Assembly (NCBI GenBank): GCA_019915015.1
Contig: JAHBBC010000001.1
Location: forward strand, 62,001 to 126,000
Origin: Auriscalpium vulgare
Taxonomy: Eukaryota; Basidiomycota; Agaricomycetes; Russulales; Auriscalpiaceae
Reading direction: 5' to 3'
Length of the DNA: 64,000 nucleotides
Each line of letters begins with the position of its first letter. Position 1 is the first letter of the stretch. The notes beneath the pieces were generated by a model. That model ran no database searches. It was not told the DNA's origin and worked only from the letters and a program-made list of their open reading frames with translations. Below, in pieces: positions 43,733 to 54,790 of the stretch. Both the position numbers and the translations under genes were made by a program.

Positions 43733-46700
43733 CAGCTGGCGAACATGACGGGACAGTGGCCGCCAGCAACGTCGCCACCCTCGGACGGTCATTACTAGGC
43801 CTCCTTGGTGATCCCGCGCATTCTGATTTCGACTCGCTAATATATTTACAACCCCCAGACTCGTACGACACTCTCCTGCGCCAGGCTCATTATTTAGTTC
43901 CCGATTTCACACCGATACCCACACCTTGGACGCACCGCGCTCTCGACGAGCCCCCGCACCGTCTTTACAGCACACATCCCGCCGCGCGCAAGAAGTACAA
44001 GCCCGTGGACCGCAAGGTCCGACCAGTGCCGACGTACATGCCAAACCCGAGCGCGCAGCAATTCAAGCCGATACCCCTCCCCGCGCTCGAGCCGCTGCCT
44101 ACGCGCCCCCCTCCTCTTCCTTCCTTTGTGCCCACTGAGCGAATGACACAGGAACGTTTCGACTTGCTCATTTCGACTATTGAGCCCGACTTCCTGTCCG
44201 AGGAAGAGGTCGCTCTCCTGGGCGTGGTTGTCGCACGTCGTGAGCGCGCCTTTGCCTTCGAGTATGCTGAAAAAGGTGTCTTCAGACCAGAGTACTACCC
44301 AGACTACGAGATACCTACAATCGAGCACGTCCCCTGGCAGCGCGCCCCCATACGAGTACCCAAGGCCCTTGAAGAAGTTGTCCGACAGGAAATTCGAGAG
44401 CAAGAGGCCAGTGGACGCTTCGAACCGACCACCTCGTCGTACCGCAGTGCGTTGTTCCCTGTAGCCAAGAAAAATGGAAAGGTGCGTCTCGTCGTTGACC
44501 TTCAGGAGCTGAACGGCGTCACCATTCGAGATTCCGCACTGCCCCCACGCATGGACGACTTTGCGGAAGGTTTCGTTGGGCGCGCGATTTACGGCGTCTC
44601 CGACTTGTACTCTGGCTTTGATGCGCGCATCCTGGCCGAGAAGTCGCGCCCTCTAACAGCGTTCCATTCCATCGACGGACCTAAGCAGCAGGCAACACTA
44701 CCAATGGGCTTCACTAACTCGCCGCAGGAGTTTCAGCGCGACGTCAACCACGCTATTCAGCCCGAGACGCCCGAACACTGCGACGCGTTTATGGACGATA
44801 CAGGCGTGAAGGGACCGCGCTCAACTTACGAGGACGAGCCGCTACCAGACAATCTCCACCTGCGACGATTTGTATACGAGTACGCCACCACGCTCGACCG
44901 CATTCTCGCCCGCTTCATCGCCGCCGGTATTACGGGCTCGGGACACAAGACAACTCTCGCCGTCTCGCGCCTCAAGATTGTCGGTTACATGGTGTCTCGA
45001 CACGGGTGGCATCTGGAGGCAGGTATCGTATCAAAGGTCCTCAACTGGCCTGAACCCCAGAACACGACAGAGCTGCGCGGCTTCCTTGGCACTGCAGGCT
45101 GCGGGCGCAAATGGATCAAGGGTTTCTCATTGATTGCTAAGCCCCTCACTAACTTGCTCCGTGGTGCTGACCGAGACTTCACGTTTGACGACAGCGCGCG
45201 CGACGCCATGCAACAGCTGAAGGAACTCGTCACGAGCGCGCCCGTGCTCGTCGCCATTGACTATGTGCTCGCGCGACAAGTCAATCAGTTCCCTCGCGAG
45301 ACGGACCATGGTCTGGTCATCGTCGCCGTCGACGCTGCATATACGACTGGAGCCGGGTGGGTGGTATTCCAGCAGATCCTTACTGATCGAAAGCCCGCAG
45401 TCTTTGGGTCGTGCACGTTCAATGAGGCCGAGTCGCGCTACTCGCAGCCCAAGGCCGAGCTCTATGGCGTATTCCGAGCGTTCAAAGACCTCCGGCACCG
45501 CATCTGGGGCATCCGCTTCCGCCTCGACCACGACGCCAAGTTCCTGAAAGAAATGATTCGCTCGCCAGACCTTCCTAATGCGCCCATGACTCGATGGATT
45601 TCTTATTTACAGCTCTTTGACTTTGAGATGCACCACGTGAAGGCAGAGTCGCACCAGGCGGCGGATGGCCTGTCTCGGAAGCGCCACTCACCACTCGACC
45701 CAAAAGAGGACGACGCCGAGGAGTATATTGATAAGTCCCTCAGTTTTTCGATCGGGAGAGCTGAAACGGCGGCAGAACGTGAACGCGATCGCGCAGGCTC
45801 CGTCACCCCTATCGGGGAAGTCGCGCAGCTGCTCCGCACGTTATATTATCGTGCGCTGCAGGCGCGGGCAATCCACCGAGCGCCTTTCGTGTCCGCCGTC
45901 AACATGGAGCCCGCTGCCTTCAGCGACTCGCCTACGGACTTGGTCGGTGTCCACTCAATATTCAGCGCCAACGCCACATCTCGAGACGCGTCGCAAGTCT
46001 TCGACTACCCTGGCGGGCTGTTCGAGCGTACCCTCCTGCGCTACACGGATGAAATGTCGTACATTGGCCGTGAGTTTTTCGTTCGTAATCGCGCTCTTAC
46101 AATATTCGACGCAGACTGCACCATGGGCGGCGAGTCGTGGCCATGCCAGTTTACTATGTACGACTATGCGTACGAGACAGCGCTGAAGCCCGACGAGCCC
46201 ATGCCGGTCCTTCGACCCTACGACACTCTGGTCCCGCGCGGGAGCACACTCGCGAGCGCGCGCAGCGACCACCGGCTCGGTTACGAGACGGTGCCGGGAA
46301 CGTCTTACGAGTGGTTCCGCATCAAGAATACCTTCGCTCGCAACGCCGCAAAGCCCCAGACGGAAGGGTACGTAGCCTGCGCAGGCCATCAGTTTGGTAA
46401 GAACGACGAAGAAGCACCCGATATGTGGAAGGAGATTATGCATTACCTCGAGCACAGAGAGATCCCCGCGCATCTGAAGGATGCAAAGGCGCGGGATCGT
46501 TTCGAGAAGCGAGCTAACCTGTTCTTTTTGCACAACCACAGGATATGGCAGCGACCGCGCTCGAGCAACGAGCTCCCACGGCTCGTCGTCACTAACGTAT
46601 CCAGGCGCAACGCGATCCTGGCCGAGGCGCACAATCAGGCCGGCCATCGCGGACGCCAGGCGACGTGGACCAAACTACGCGAGCGTTACTACTGGCCGAA

Positions 46701-48099
46701 CATGTACGACCATATTGCGTGGTTCGTTCGCTCGTGTGTCGAATGCCAGAAGAACTCACAGAAGCGCCCGGTAATTCCGTTTGACCTGACCTGGGACGCG
46801 TCGGTGCTACGCCACTTCCACCTCGACGTCATACACATGCCGGATGGTGTGGTGTCCAACGGGCGAGTTCAACGTTATCTCATCTGTGCCACTGACTCTG
46901 CTAGCGGATGGCCAGAGGCGCGCGCGGTTGAACACATCAAGTCGAGCAACGTCGCCAAGTTCCTGTACGAGGACATCATCTCACGATTCGGGTGCATACC
47001 GTACTTCACCATCGACAACGGCACCGAATTTCAAGGCGTCGCAGAGCAGATATACGAGCAGTATGGCACCGTCGTGTTGATCTCTAACCCGTACCACCCG
47101 CAGAGCAATGGCATATCCGAGCGGTCGCACCAAGTGCTCAAGGACGGCGTCCTCAAAGCCGCTGGTGATCGCAAACGCGACTGGCCGAAGTTCGTGCACG
47201 CAATACTGTTGGCAACGCGCACTACAACGAGCCGCGTCTCGGGGTATACCCCCTATTACCTGATCTATGGGACTCACCCTGTCTTTGCGTTCGATTTTGC
47301 AGATGCGACTTGGCAGACACTCAGCTGGCATGAGACGCGGGACACGGCGACTCTCCTGGCGTTGCGCGCACAGCAAATCGCGCGACGCGATGCACACATG
47401 GCTGACATCTACGCAGAGATCCGCAAGAACCGAAAGCGTTCGGTCGACGACTTCAACGCCAAGCACGCGGGCAAGTTCTCCTTCTCCGACTTCGCGCCCG
47501 GGATGTGGGTGCTCCGACACGAGACGTGGCTCGACAACCAGCACGGTAACAAGGACCAGTGGCGATGGGCGGGCCCATTCATCATCCACGAGAAGCGCGA
47601 GAACAAGTCGTATGTGCTGCGCGAGCTAGACGGCACGGTCATCCGCGGCCATGTGACGGTGCATCGCCTCAAGCTCTTTTACTACCGAGCCGAGCACCAG
47701 ACGCTGCGCACCGCACTTACCATTGGAGGCGTAGCCGCTGAGTCGCACTCCACGCGCTTTTTCCTGTCCCCCGGGGACGCAACTGCACTGACGCTGCCAG
47801 CCTCGCAGATTTATCCGCACGACGTAGAGCAACCGCGCGAGACACAGCCGCTCCTCGGCCGCTGCCGCGAGCTGGAACCCCCCAGTCTCTGGATCACGGA
47901 TGACATGGAGAAGTTCTACATCATTCGCATTGGCCGCACGCTTTGCCTTGACGTGCCAATCGCTCAGCGCGGCTACAATGAGTACGAGAAGTCGTGGATC
48001 CGCAAACCGCGTCAACTACCGCCGCCACCCAAGAGCTTCGACTCATTCACGCAGGCCGTGAAGACAGCAAGCTACGGGGCGCGCGGCGCTCCTTTTTGA
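43729..48099 (+). CDS. pol: reverse transcriptase, RNase H, integrase
   Basis: 1,456 codons. RT about 225-460: VRLVVDLQELN, LPMGFTNSPQEFQR, and FMDD at 354-357 in place of the common YxDD; this Phe form is known in the group. RNase H about 530-655: AVDAAYTTGAGW (first Asp about 535), PKAELYG, LDHDAKFL, HQAADGLSR. Integrase: HHCC finger about 968-1,007 (HNQAGH, CVEC), D about 1,033 (FHLDVIH), D about 1,096 (TIDNGTEF), E about 1,131 (NGISERS). After a GPF-type module (RWAGPFIIHEKRENKSYVL) come about 140 residues with no chromodomain seen. All catalytic residues are present and the frame is unbroken. The frame begins with TTG; entry is likely by -1 frameshift. Confidence 0.93.
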   Translation: MTAGEHDGTVAASNVATLGRSLLGLLGDPAHSDFDSLIYLQPPDSYDTLLRQAHYLVPDFTPIPTPWTHRALDEPPHRLYSTHPAARKKYKPVDRKVRPVPTYMPNPSAQQFKPIPLPALEPLPTRPPPLPSFVPTERMTQERFDLLISTIEPDFLSEEEVALLGVVVARRERAFAFEYAEKGVFRPEYYPDYEIPTIEHVPWQRAPIRVPKALEEVVRQEIREQEASGRFEPTTSSYRSALFPVAKKNGKVRLVVDLQELNGVTIRDSALPPRMDDFAEGFVGRAIYGVSDLYSGFDARILAEKSRPLTAFHSIDGPKQQATLPMGFTNSPQEFQRDVNHAIQPETPEHCDAFMDDTGVKGPRSTYEDEPLPDNLHLRRFVYEYATTLDRILARFIAAGITGSGHKTTLAVSRLKIVGYMVSRHGWHLEAGIVSKVLNWPEPQNTTELRGFLGTAGCGRKWIKGFSLIAKPLTNLLRGADRDFTFDDSARDAMQQLKELVTSAPVLVAIDYVLARQVNQFPRETDHGLVIVAVDAAYTTGAGWVVFQQILTDRKPAVFGSCTFNEAESRYSQPKAELYGVFRAFKDLRHRIWGIRFRLDHDAKFLKEMIRSPDLPNAPMTRWISYLQLFDFEMHHVKAESHQAADGLSRKRHSPLDPKEDDAEEYIDKSLSFSIGRAETAAERERDRAGSVTPIGEVAQLLRTLYYRALQARAIHRAPFVSAVNMEPAAFSDSPTDLVGVHSIFSANATSRDASQVFDYPGGLFERTLLRYTDEMSYIGREFFVRNRALTIFDADCTMGGESWPCQFTMYDYAYETALKPDEPMPVLRPYDTLVPRGSTLASARSDHRLGYETVPGTSYEWFRIKNTFARNAAKPQTEGYVACAGHQFGKNDEEAPDMWKEIMHYLEHREIPAHLKDAKARDRFEKRANLFFLHNHRIWQRPRSSNELPRLVVTNVSRRNAILAEAHNQAGHRGRQATWTKLRERYYWPNMYDHIAWFVRSCVECQKNSQKRPVIPFDLTWDASVLRHFHLDVIHMPDGVVSNGRVQRYLICATDSASGWPEARAVEHIKSSNVAKFLYEDIISRFGCIPYFTIDNGTEFQGVAEQIYEQYGTVVLISNPYHPQSNGISERSHQVLKDGVLKAAGDRKRDWPKFVHAILLATRTTTSRVSGYTPYYLIYGTHPVFAFDFADATWQTLSWHETRDTATLLALRAQQIARRDAHMADIYAEIRKNRKRSVDDFNAKHAGKFSFSDFAPGMWVLRHETWLDNQHGNKDQWRWAGPFIIHEKRENKSYVLRELDGTVIRGHVTVHRLKLFYYRAEHQTLRTALTIGGVAAESHSTRFFLSPGDATALTLPASQIYPHDVEQPRETQPLLGRCRELEPPSLWITDDMEKFYIIRIGRTLCLDVPIAQRGYNEYEKSWIRKPRQLPPPPKSFDSFTQAVKTASYGARGAPF

Positions 48100-48256
48100 G
48101 GCGAGAGAAAGTCCTCTATGATATGTTTCTTTTCCTTATTTCTGTTTCTGTTTCTTTCGAGCCGTTCTTTCTCTTTATTTCATCCGAGTCTTCCGTCTCT
48201 TCTGACCTTTCCTAGTCTGGCCCGATGTCGGGGTCGACATCGAAACTCCCCCCCAC

Positions 48257-49541
48257 TGTGGAGGTGCCGCGTGCCTTGCTCGCGGACACCGCCAGGTAGA
48301 GAGGCGGGACGAGCGCACCGGCGAATGCCGACGCTGACGACGTAGACGCGCGCTGAGCGCGCACTGACAGCATCATATCTTCTTTAGGCCCGCACCATTC
48401 TCACCCTCGAACCATCGCCACGTCAACGCCAACCGTGCTCGCAAAACCCCCTTCCCCACCTCCTCTCTCGACACCAGCCATCCAGAGGCCCAAGAACGCA
48501 CGCCTACGCGCCACGCAAGACGCAGCACAGCCACGGAGCCGAATAGCTGGGTAGTAGCTTCAGGAGGGCGGGCAGGAGCGAGTACGGGCGACGACACCTC
48601 CCTTCTCCCTTTTCCGTTCGACTTACGACCTTCCTTTCATTCTCAATACTGTACCCGGCGCTGATTCGTTCACCCCAGGCCTCTGACACCACTCCCCTTT
48701 TCCATACGACGATTCGAGTCCCTCCCCTCTCTCGAGTATTCCTTTCGCCGACACTCCGAGACCTCCCGTGATCCGACCGCGTCGGGGACGACTCCGCCGC
48801 CGCCGCATCGTACGAGCCGGGTCTGGGCCACCTGCGCTCCTCTGTTGGGGGACAGAGTCCGATAGTGCGCGCGCGAGCGTACGTCTAAATAGAGTCGGTC
48901 CCGGGCGCGCGAAGAGAGCGAGCTCGTCGAGGAGGCGAGGCATTCGTACTATACGCCCCGCCACCCATTTCCATCGAGCCCGATTTCTCCGCGACGCACC
49001 ACATGGACTGACAGAATTTGCCTCCGTTGTTTCACTTTCCTATTGCCACCATCACTTCCCCTCGCGTTTATCTCTTAGCATCACTTGTTATCGATGGCCC
49101 GGCGGCGCGAGAGCACGCGCAGCGTCGCGGCATCTATCCGTCACATATACTGGCGACACCTCGCCGTCGAATGGATCCATCTTACCACCTCCGAGCCACT
49201 ACGAGCCTGATCCGCGCCTTAAGCCCGATCGAGCCCCCTTCCTCTTCTTTCTTCGCCTCTCCCGTCATCTCCTGATTCGCAGCTAGCTTCCCCGGCTCGT
49301 GCGCCTCTCGTACGCCCCGAAACCGCTCGGCGAAGCCTTCCCAAAGACATCAGCCACTTCAAAACTCGACCGCGCAACGCCAGCAAAGTGCTCCTCAACT
49401 CCGTGGATCTCTAGCTGCGTTGTTCTCTAGGAGGCTCCTGTCGCTGACAATCCCGTCTACTTTCTAGACTACCGCTATCGACGCGCCCCCGGTCTCTCGA
49501 CCCATCGACTCGCCCGCCTGCAACCGCTCGTTTCTTCCACA
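48257..49541 (+). repeat. 3' LTR of the gypsy element
   Basis: 1,285 bp, offset 8,567 from the 5' LTR. Differences noted at 48,866 (T for C) and 49,211 (T for G). Confidence 0.93.
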
Positions 49542-50035
49542 CCGCTGTCATGCTTGTCAGTCCGGACATTCCTAGCACGTTTCCTTCCATGAAGCAGCTG
49601 GAAGGAGCACAGATTGTGAGCAGAGCGGACAAGCGAGAACGCGCCACACGCACAATGATGGGTCTCATTCTCTGATGCCCTTCCATCATCACCTCTTCCC
49701 GAGCTAATCCCCAAGTCGCCATTACGCCTCAATCTAGCATGTTCTTCCTGTAGGATAGTCCCTTGTTGCGCGCCGGACGTGCGAGAACTTGAGCACATAG
49801 AATGTGCGGGGTGCGGCGCGGCGCACGGTTCTTGGGTGTGGCGTCGGGACCAAGCACGCATGCAGAACCTTGGCATAGACAGCGAGCATGTCAGTCATCT
49901 AAGAGGGATGGATTTCGGGCGAAGTGATTGCATGGTGTCTGGGCAAGCTGTCGCCCGTCGCGGCGCGTCTGAGGCGGCGTCATTGGCCGGAAGTCAACAT
50001 TCCCACGCTCGGAGATTCGCCGCAGCCTGCTGCAG
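49542..50035 (-). repeat. Segment B and end of segment A, unit copy IV
   Basis: On the minus strand: 49,542-49,740 is segment B (GAGCACAGATTGTGAGC region, CCATGAAGCAGCTGG, TCCCGAGCTAAT), and 49,980-50,035 is the end of segment A (CGGCGAATCTCCGAGCG). The gypsy element sits at the outer edge of B. The rest of segment A continues at 50,880 after an insertion. Confidence 0.55.
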
Positions 50036-50299
50036 CTCGACTGTTACGATTCCTTTGAATCGTTGCTTATGTCATCTACATCCAGCATTTTTTCGACCCA
50101 TGCAACGACAGTCTGTGTAGCCTATTTTGGAAATACACTCCCACGCTATGTCTACTCGCACTTTCAATGCTCCCTCACGATTGCTCATAATGATCACATG
50201 AATTGTTGCAAATACAGTAATTACAAAACCATGTAATGCCTACAAATGATACATAAGAGTGATATTGTCGAGATTGACAGCATGAGTAGTGTGAAGATG

Positions 50300-50350
50300 A
50301 TGACATCATTCCGGGTTTTAAATTGCATTTAAAACCCGGAATGATGTCAT
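50300..50350. repeat. Perfect 24-bp hairpin, 3-nt loop
   Basis: The arm ATGACATCATTCCGGGTTTT... (24 nt) is exactly repeated in reverse complement after a TGC loop. Confidence 0.95.
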
Positions 50351-50508
50351 TGCTTAGTAATAGGCCTCGCATTCTGACTTTCCACACTCCCTTGCTTTTG
50401 CTCAGAATGATCACATGAATTGTTGTAAATGCAGCATTCAGCAAACCTTGCAATGCTTACAAGTGATGCAGAATAGTGATATTGTAGTGATTGCATAGTG
50501 TAAAGACA

Positions 50509-50560
50509 ATGTCATCATTCCGGGCTTTAGATGCAATTTATAACCCGGAATGATGTCATC
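50509..50560. repeat. Imperfect hairpin, second unit
   Basis: The same core (CATCATTCCGGG / CCCGGAATGATG) with mismatches toward the loop. It sits at the same place in the second tandem unit. Confidence 0.85.
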
Positions 50561-50879
50561 GCTCTTAGTAATAGGCCTGGCACATCTGCCCATACCAAAG
50601 TAGCCCGTAGCGCAGCCCCGAGATATGTGCTTCGCCCACCGCTGTCCAGTGCATTGCAGGGCGAGCGGCCCAGTTGCATAGCAGTGTCACACAGTGCAGC
50701 AGGGGCTCTGCCCTGAATGCTCTAAGTAGTCATTATATTCATCCAATGTACCTGCAATAGATATATGTAATATAAAAGAAATTCTAGAGAAATCTGAGTC
50801 CAACTGAGAGTGGAATCGTACCGCCGTGCTGCGCACCGGCCCACTCCCAGCAAGTCACACACCTCTGTAGTATGTACCT

Positions 50880-51060
50880 CCTGCATACGACCGACCACGC
50901 GAGGAATGCCATGATGCTAGCCTCTTCATGCGATTCTGCTAGCGTTTAGGACCCGAGAGATAGATCCCAAGAGATCTCTGGTGCGTCGCCACGTCGTCCA
51001 TCTTGCACCCCAGCTGACACTCGCAGAACTATCTCACAGATCAAATGCTGGAGAGCTCAT
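50880..51060 (-). repeat. Remaining part of segment A, unit copy IV
   Basis: CGACCGACCACGCGAGG, ATCTCTGGTGCGTCGCCACGTCGTCCAT and CAGCTGACACTCGC are shared with 62,445-62,575 and, inverted, with 2,040-2,150. Confidence 0.6.
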
Positions 51061-51090
51061 GGTGCAATAGCGTCGATTCATGACCTCGAG

Positions 51091-52735
51091 ATGCAGGCCT
51101 CTCCCCACACCGGTTGCTCTCTGGAACGGAATCGCTCAAACGCGCCCGGAGGAGTGCGCAGTGGGTACGTCACTATTTTTGTCCCACCCCCGAATTGTTC
51201 TGACCATCCTTTTTTCAAGAGGAATTGCGCTGACCCGGCGTAACATGCCATTCACGAGCACATCATCGAGTCGACACCTGCCCGCTCTCTGCCCCATACG
51301 CCCGCTAGAGCCCGCAGCCCCAGCCCCGTCAACACGCCACGACATACCCTTCCCGGCCGAAATTATCCCTGCCGGCAACATCGCTGCTGCTGCGAATCAT
51401 CTTGCGCTCACCGGATGGCCGAACGTGGCGCCTTCTGCCATTACCCGCTCGGTCCAAAGAATCCTGCACGTCTAGGGAACAACAACAGGATGCTCAAGTA
51501 TCTGTGGGGGTGGCGTTCTGGTACGTCGCCTACCGTCTCACGCCTGAGCGGTGCTGACGGTCATTGTCTTGTCGCCTTGTTCAGGCTCTGTTATACCTAA
51601 GCGCATGTTCTCCAACCCACCCAACACAATACACGCATAGTCGCCCACAAGTTCGTCCGCGACTCGACACCCTAGCCAGCAGCGCGCGCTGAGGTCCCAT
51701 CGGCCGAAACATTTTCTCTATCTATGTGATCGCGGCCTGTACAGAAGGCGTGCATACCCGGCGCTAGGACAGATCGATCTCATGCGCCTACCCCCGATGT
51801 CTTTCGCGATGAGTATACATAGACTCGGTCAGGCGAAGCAGCAGTATCTGTGGCCGCCTTACCTGGTACGTCGTCTGCCCCCCCAACCCAATCAATTTTT
51901 TGACCCTTCTCTTTGCACGGTGACGCAGGTTTCGAGCTGCTAGTCCGCTTCCACCTCCGACGTCCAACAGTGCTCGACTTAATCCGCAGCTCGTGCTGTT
52001 GGAAAAGCGCTCTTGCCCTAGTCCGCTAGGCGGAGGTCAGGCAAGAAATTGCCTACACGAGCCTGAAGTGAAGACTGCGCTCCAAACAACTGGCGAAGAA
52101 CATCTACATGTGGAAGACCGTCGGAGTCGCTATCTCTGGGCATGCTATCGTGGTGCGTTGCTCGATCTCATACTCCCCGACGATCCTGACCATTCCTTTC
52201 GAATGTAGATTTTACATTGCACCGGTATACAAGTGCGCAGTACCCCGGCCATTCTGCGCAATGCACGCATACCCCGACCGCGCGTCAATTTTCCGGAGCC
52301 TCATGTGGGCTCCACCGTCGACACACGTCGCTCTAGCTCCCTGCGCCGCGTCCCAAACACCTTCTAAATCGAGAGTCGACTTGCCGCTGGCGCAATATCT
52401 CTCTCGACGCAAGACCGGGACGCCGCCTAGACCCAGTATTCGACGACCAGAAGCTGCACCGCGCGCGCTGAACTGTGGCGCCTGGCGATGGACATCGACG
52501 CAACGAGGACAACGCAGCCCGTTATTCCGGTGCGTCTCCCTGGCCGCTCACCTCCCGCCCGGGCTCACATTCCAGCAAACAGATGCACGGGCCTATCGTT
52601 TTGCGCCATCGCGCATTCAGAATACCCTTGGCCGTGTTTTCGTGATGCCCCGACGCATCCTAGGACGAGAATCTTCAATCAACACAGGAACAATCGGTCC
52701 CCCGGCGAGCGTCGCCCGTTGGTAGGCGGCGCCTC
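51091..52735 (+). pseudogene. R1 gene-like repeat, copy IV
   Basis: Begins at an ATG (51,091) matching the one at 62,627 of copy V (shared NRSNAP.GVR). Intron 1 51,165-51,219 (GTACGTCACT...TTTTTCAAG) corresponds to 62,718-62,774. Exon 2 continues in frame (NMPFTSTSSS...NHLALTGWPNVAPS) to a TAG at 51,473. Later conserved landmarks: intron from 51,522; PIGRNIFS near 51,700; intron GTACGTCG...GACGCAG (51,868-51,929); an EPEVKTAL-type block near 52,060; an intron ending CGAATGTAG near 52,208; FYIAPVYKC after it. Stops interrupt the full frame. Conservation of intron positions and of the reading frame in blocks argues for descent from a real gene; the product is unknown. Confidence 0.55.
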
Positions 52736-52739
52736 AAAC

Positions 52740-53874
52740 GCCTAGAATGCTCGTCGGTGGCATGACCAACCTAGGCTCAACTTTCCACAAGCTCTTCTGT
52801 GCAGGCTCAGCGTGCTTGAAGCACCCGGAGCCAGCACAAATCATCCTGGTCGCAGCCTCGGTGTTTCTGTCGCTTTCCGCACGGAGATGCTTGTCAGAGG
52901 ACCACCCAAAGGTGCGCGCCGTGGCACTGCCCGAGGTGTATCGCTGTTCGCGTGGGCCACAGTGGCAGCAATTTGTGAAAGGGATCCTTGCAGTGGCGTT
53001 GGGCCGACTTGATCGTAACCTAGTTTCTTCCTCATGAACCGGCGGTTGTACGTACTCTGCGGAATATATGCGCTCGTCGACGGCTACGCATGTGGGCACG
53101 GCAGCATCCCACGCGTACCCGGGCCGGCAGTCGACTATCCACACAGCGCACCGTGCGTCGCATGCAGTTCTCCGCCTGCGGTTTGCTTCCCGATGCCATT
53201 ACTGCGCAAGGAAGGACGCGCCCGTCCCGCGTGCTGCGCGAGCCTGTCTCTCCAGCGCGCCTGTCACCGCACGCCCGTGGACGGACGGATTCCGCGCGCG
53301 CCCTCGATACCGAGGTCGTCTTGGCTCGCTTGCGCTATATGTCTATGCATATGAATGTCGTGGGGTGCGCATACCGCGGGCCCCGCGCGCTGCTCTGCAG
53401 GCAATATGACGCGGACTCGCGCATATATTCATCGCTCTCGAGCACTGGCCCTCGTTGGGCTGGGGCATGGGTGCCTCAAGGCTACGCGCGTCTCGCTATG
53501 ATGGTAACTTCTCCACTGTGTCATGGTACATGGTCCCAGTCTACACAAATATACGCCTATCGAGTTTGAACACGAGCAGATGTCCACGATGATGTGAGGA
53601 TACGCATATGGGACGTGGCGTAGCCCTAGGTTGGCGGCGTCGTACAGACAAGCTGAGTACACTATCAGCAAGCGCGCGGGGACGCATACAAGCGGGCGAC
53701 GCACTCCGCAGTACCATCATCAAGTCAGGCAGACAGACACCCGCCGTTGTCCTAGAATTACCTGGACGGCGGTGCATGCTCGCTGTGCATGCGGGGAGCC
53801 TGACGCGACATGAGTGCGAGCGGCACGCGGGGAGAGCGACGCAACATACCACTAGACGCATGATGTATCACAGA
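52740..53874. other. No gene supported
   Basis: GC-rich short frames. It includes a CGCATATATTCATCG motif at 53,417 and a partial resemblance to 24,800-25,050. Nothing else seen. Confidence 0.3.
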
Positions 53875-53955
53875 CTACCGCGAAGACATTACTGACGATG
53901 ACGTCCAAGCGAAAAAGGCCAGGATGAGGAGCGGGCAGGGGAGCGTCGTGGTCAT
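53875..53955 (-). other. Short leader-like frame (unit P relative)
   Basis: ATG at 53,955; 26 codons: CPLLILAFFAWTSSSVMSS then stop. The core LLILAF is identical to that of the 24,546 frame, and the C/T-rich CCCACCC stretch before the ATG is also shared. The promoter module further upstream is not recognisable. Probably a decayed member. Confidence 0.35.
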
Positions 53956-54299
53956 GGTGGGTGGGGCTTGCGCGTTCTGAGTGAACTCGATAATCGCGCT
54001 CGGCGCGGCCCAGCTGTGCTCATTTCCGAACCCTCCATTATGGATCAGGCTCAAGGGCCAGCGCACAGCGCGACCGGGGCGCACACGCTAGATGTCGTTG
54101 GCCATGGCACGTCTCCGTGCATCCATCCACGCAACTTTTCACGCACCCTGTCTGCCCCCGGAGATTATGTAATTCGCCCAGGCAATAATCGCAGCTCAGG
54201 CTCTCGGAGCACACCCCACTCTGAGATCCGCGCGCGCGCGCGCGAAATACGTCACCGGTAACCCGACATAGCGCATACATTTCACTGAATGCTGAGATA

Positions 54300-54790
54300 C
54301 ATGATGATGCGAGAATAGCCTAATCCACCCGTCTATAGGCAAGGACGCTGGCTAAAACGAATCACTGCCCCGATGAGATGATCAGCGAGAAGAAACATGT
54401 GCACGCAGGCGAGCGACATACCGATTATACTTCGCGACATAGCGAGGGCGGAGTTCGTGCGGCATCACGCGTGAAAGAGCTCCTACTACATAAGATGAGT
54501 CAGTTAAGGGGAGAGTGCAGATAGAAAGCGGGCGCACTGCTGTTGTAGGCGACGTGTAAAGCAGCGCGCCTGCGCAGGAGGGGCGAGCCGAGACGTCGTG
54601 GGCAAAAGACCAGGATGAGGACGAGCACAGATTGGCGGGTGCGTGTGCGGGCATGATGGGGGGCGGAAAGAAGGAGATGCGGCGGTGAAAGTTGCGGGCG
54701 GCGCGCTATATGTAGGGCTGCGTGTTTGGTTTGAGGAGGGCGGACAAATACGGCGGGGCCCGTGCGCGTCGACGCGGTGCGCGCATCTGC
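54300..54790 (-). repeat. Promoter-leader unit P, copy 4
   Basis: Minus strand: GCGTCGACGCGCACGG, TTTGTCCGCCCTCCTCAAACC, CTACATATAGCGCGCC (about 54,700-54,715), C/T-rich stretch, ATG at 54,654. The leader is shifted by one base relative to the LLILAF frame (a CTCGTCCTCATCCTGGTCTTT core is still visible). It ends CTATTCTCGCATCATCATG near 54,300-54,320. Confidence 0.55.

Larger units (their letters stand above)
39690..49541 (+). mobile_element. Ty3/gypsy LTR retrotransposon
   Basis: 9,852 bp. The LTRs (1,285 bp each) begin TGTGG and end CCACA. The flank on both sides is CCGC (39,686-39,689 and 49,542-49,545), a 4-bp target duplication (a fifth base does not match). Domain order gag - protease - reverse transcriptase - RNase H - integrase marks the Ty3/gypsy group. 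I found two substitutions between the LTRs (40,299/48,866 and 40,644/49,211), so insertion is recent. Its right edge lies in segment B of unit copy IV. The tract just before the 3' LTR is pyrimidine-rich (CTCCCCCCCCAC), so the usual polypurine primer is not obvious. Confidence 0.95.
50040..50870. mobile_element. AT-rich hairpin-bearing insertion (MITE-like)
   Basis: It splits segment A of unit copy IV. Ends TTACGATTCCTTTGAATCG and GCACCGGCCCACTCCCAGCAAGT match those of the larger insertion at 29,700-33,003. It contains two tandem units of about 217 bp (50,160-50,376; 50,377-50,585), each with a long hairpin. The right end, read on the minus strand, holds GGTACGATTCC, like a tRNA B box. No coding content. 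Confidence 0.6.
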
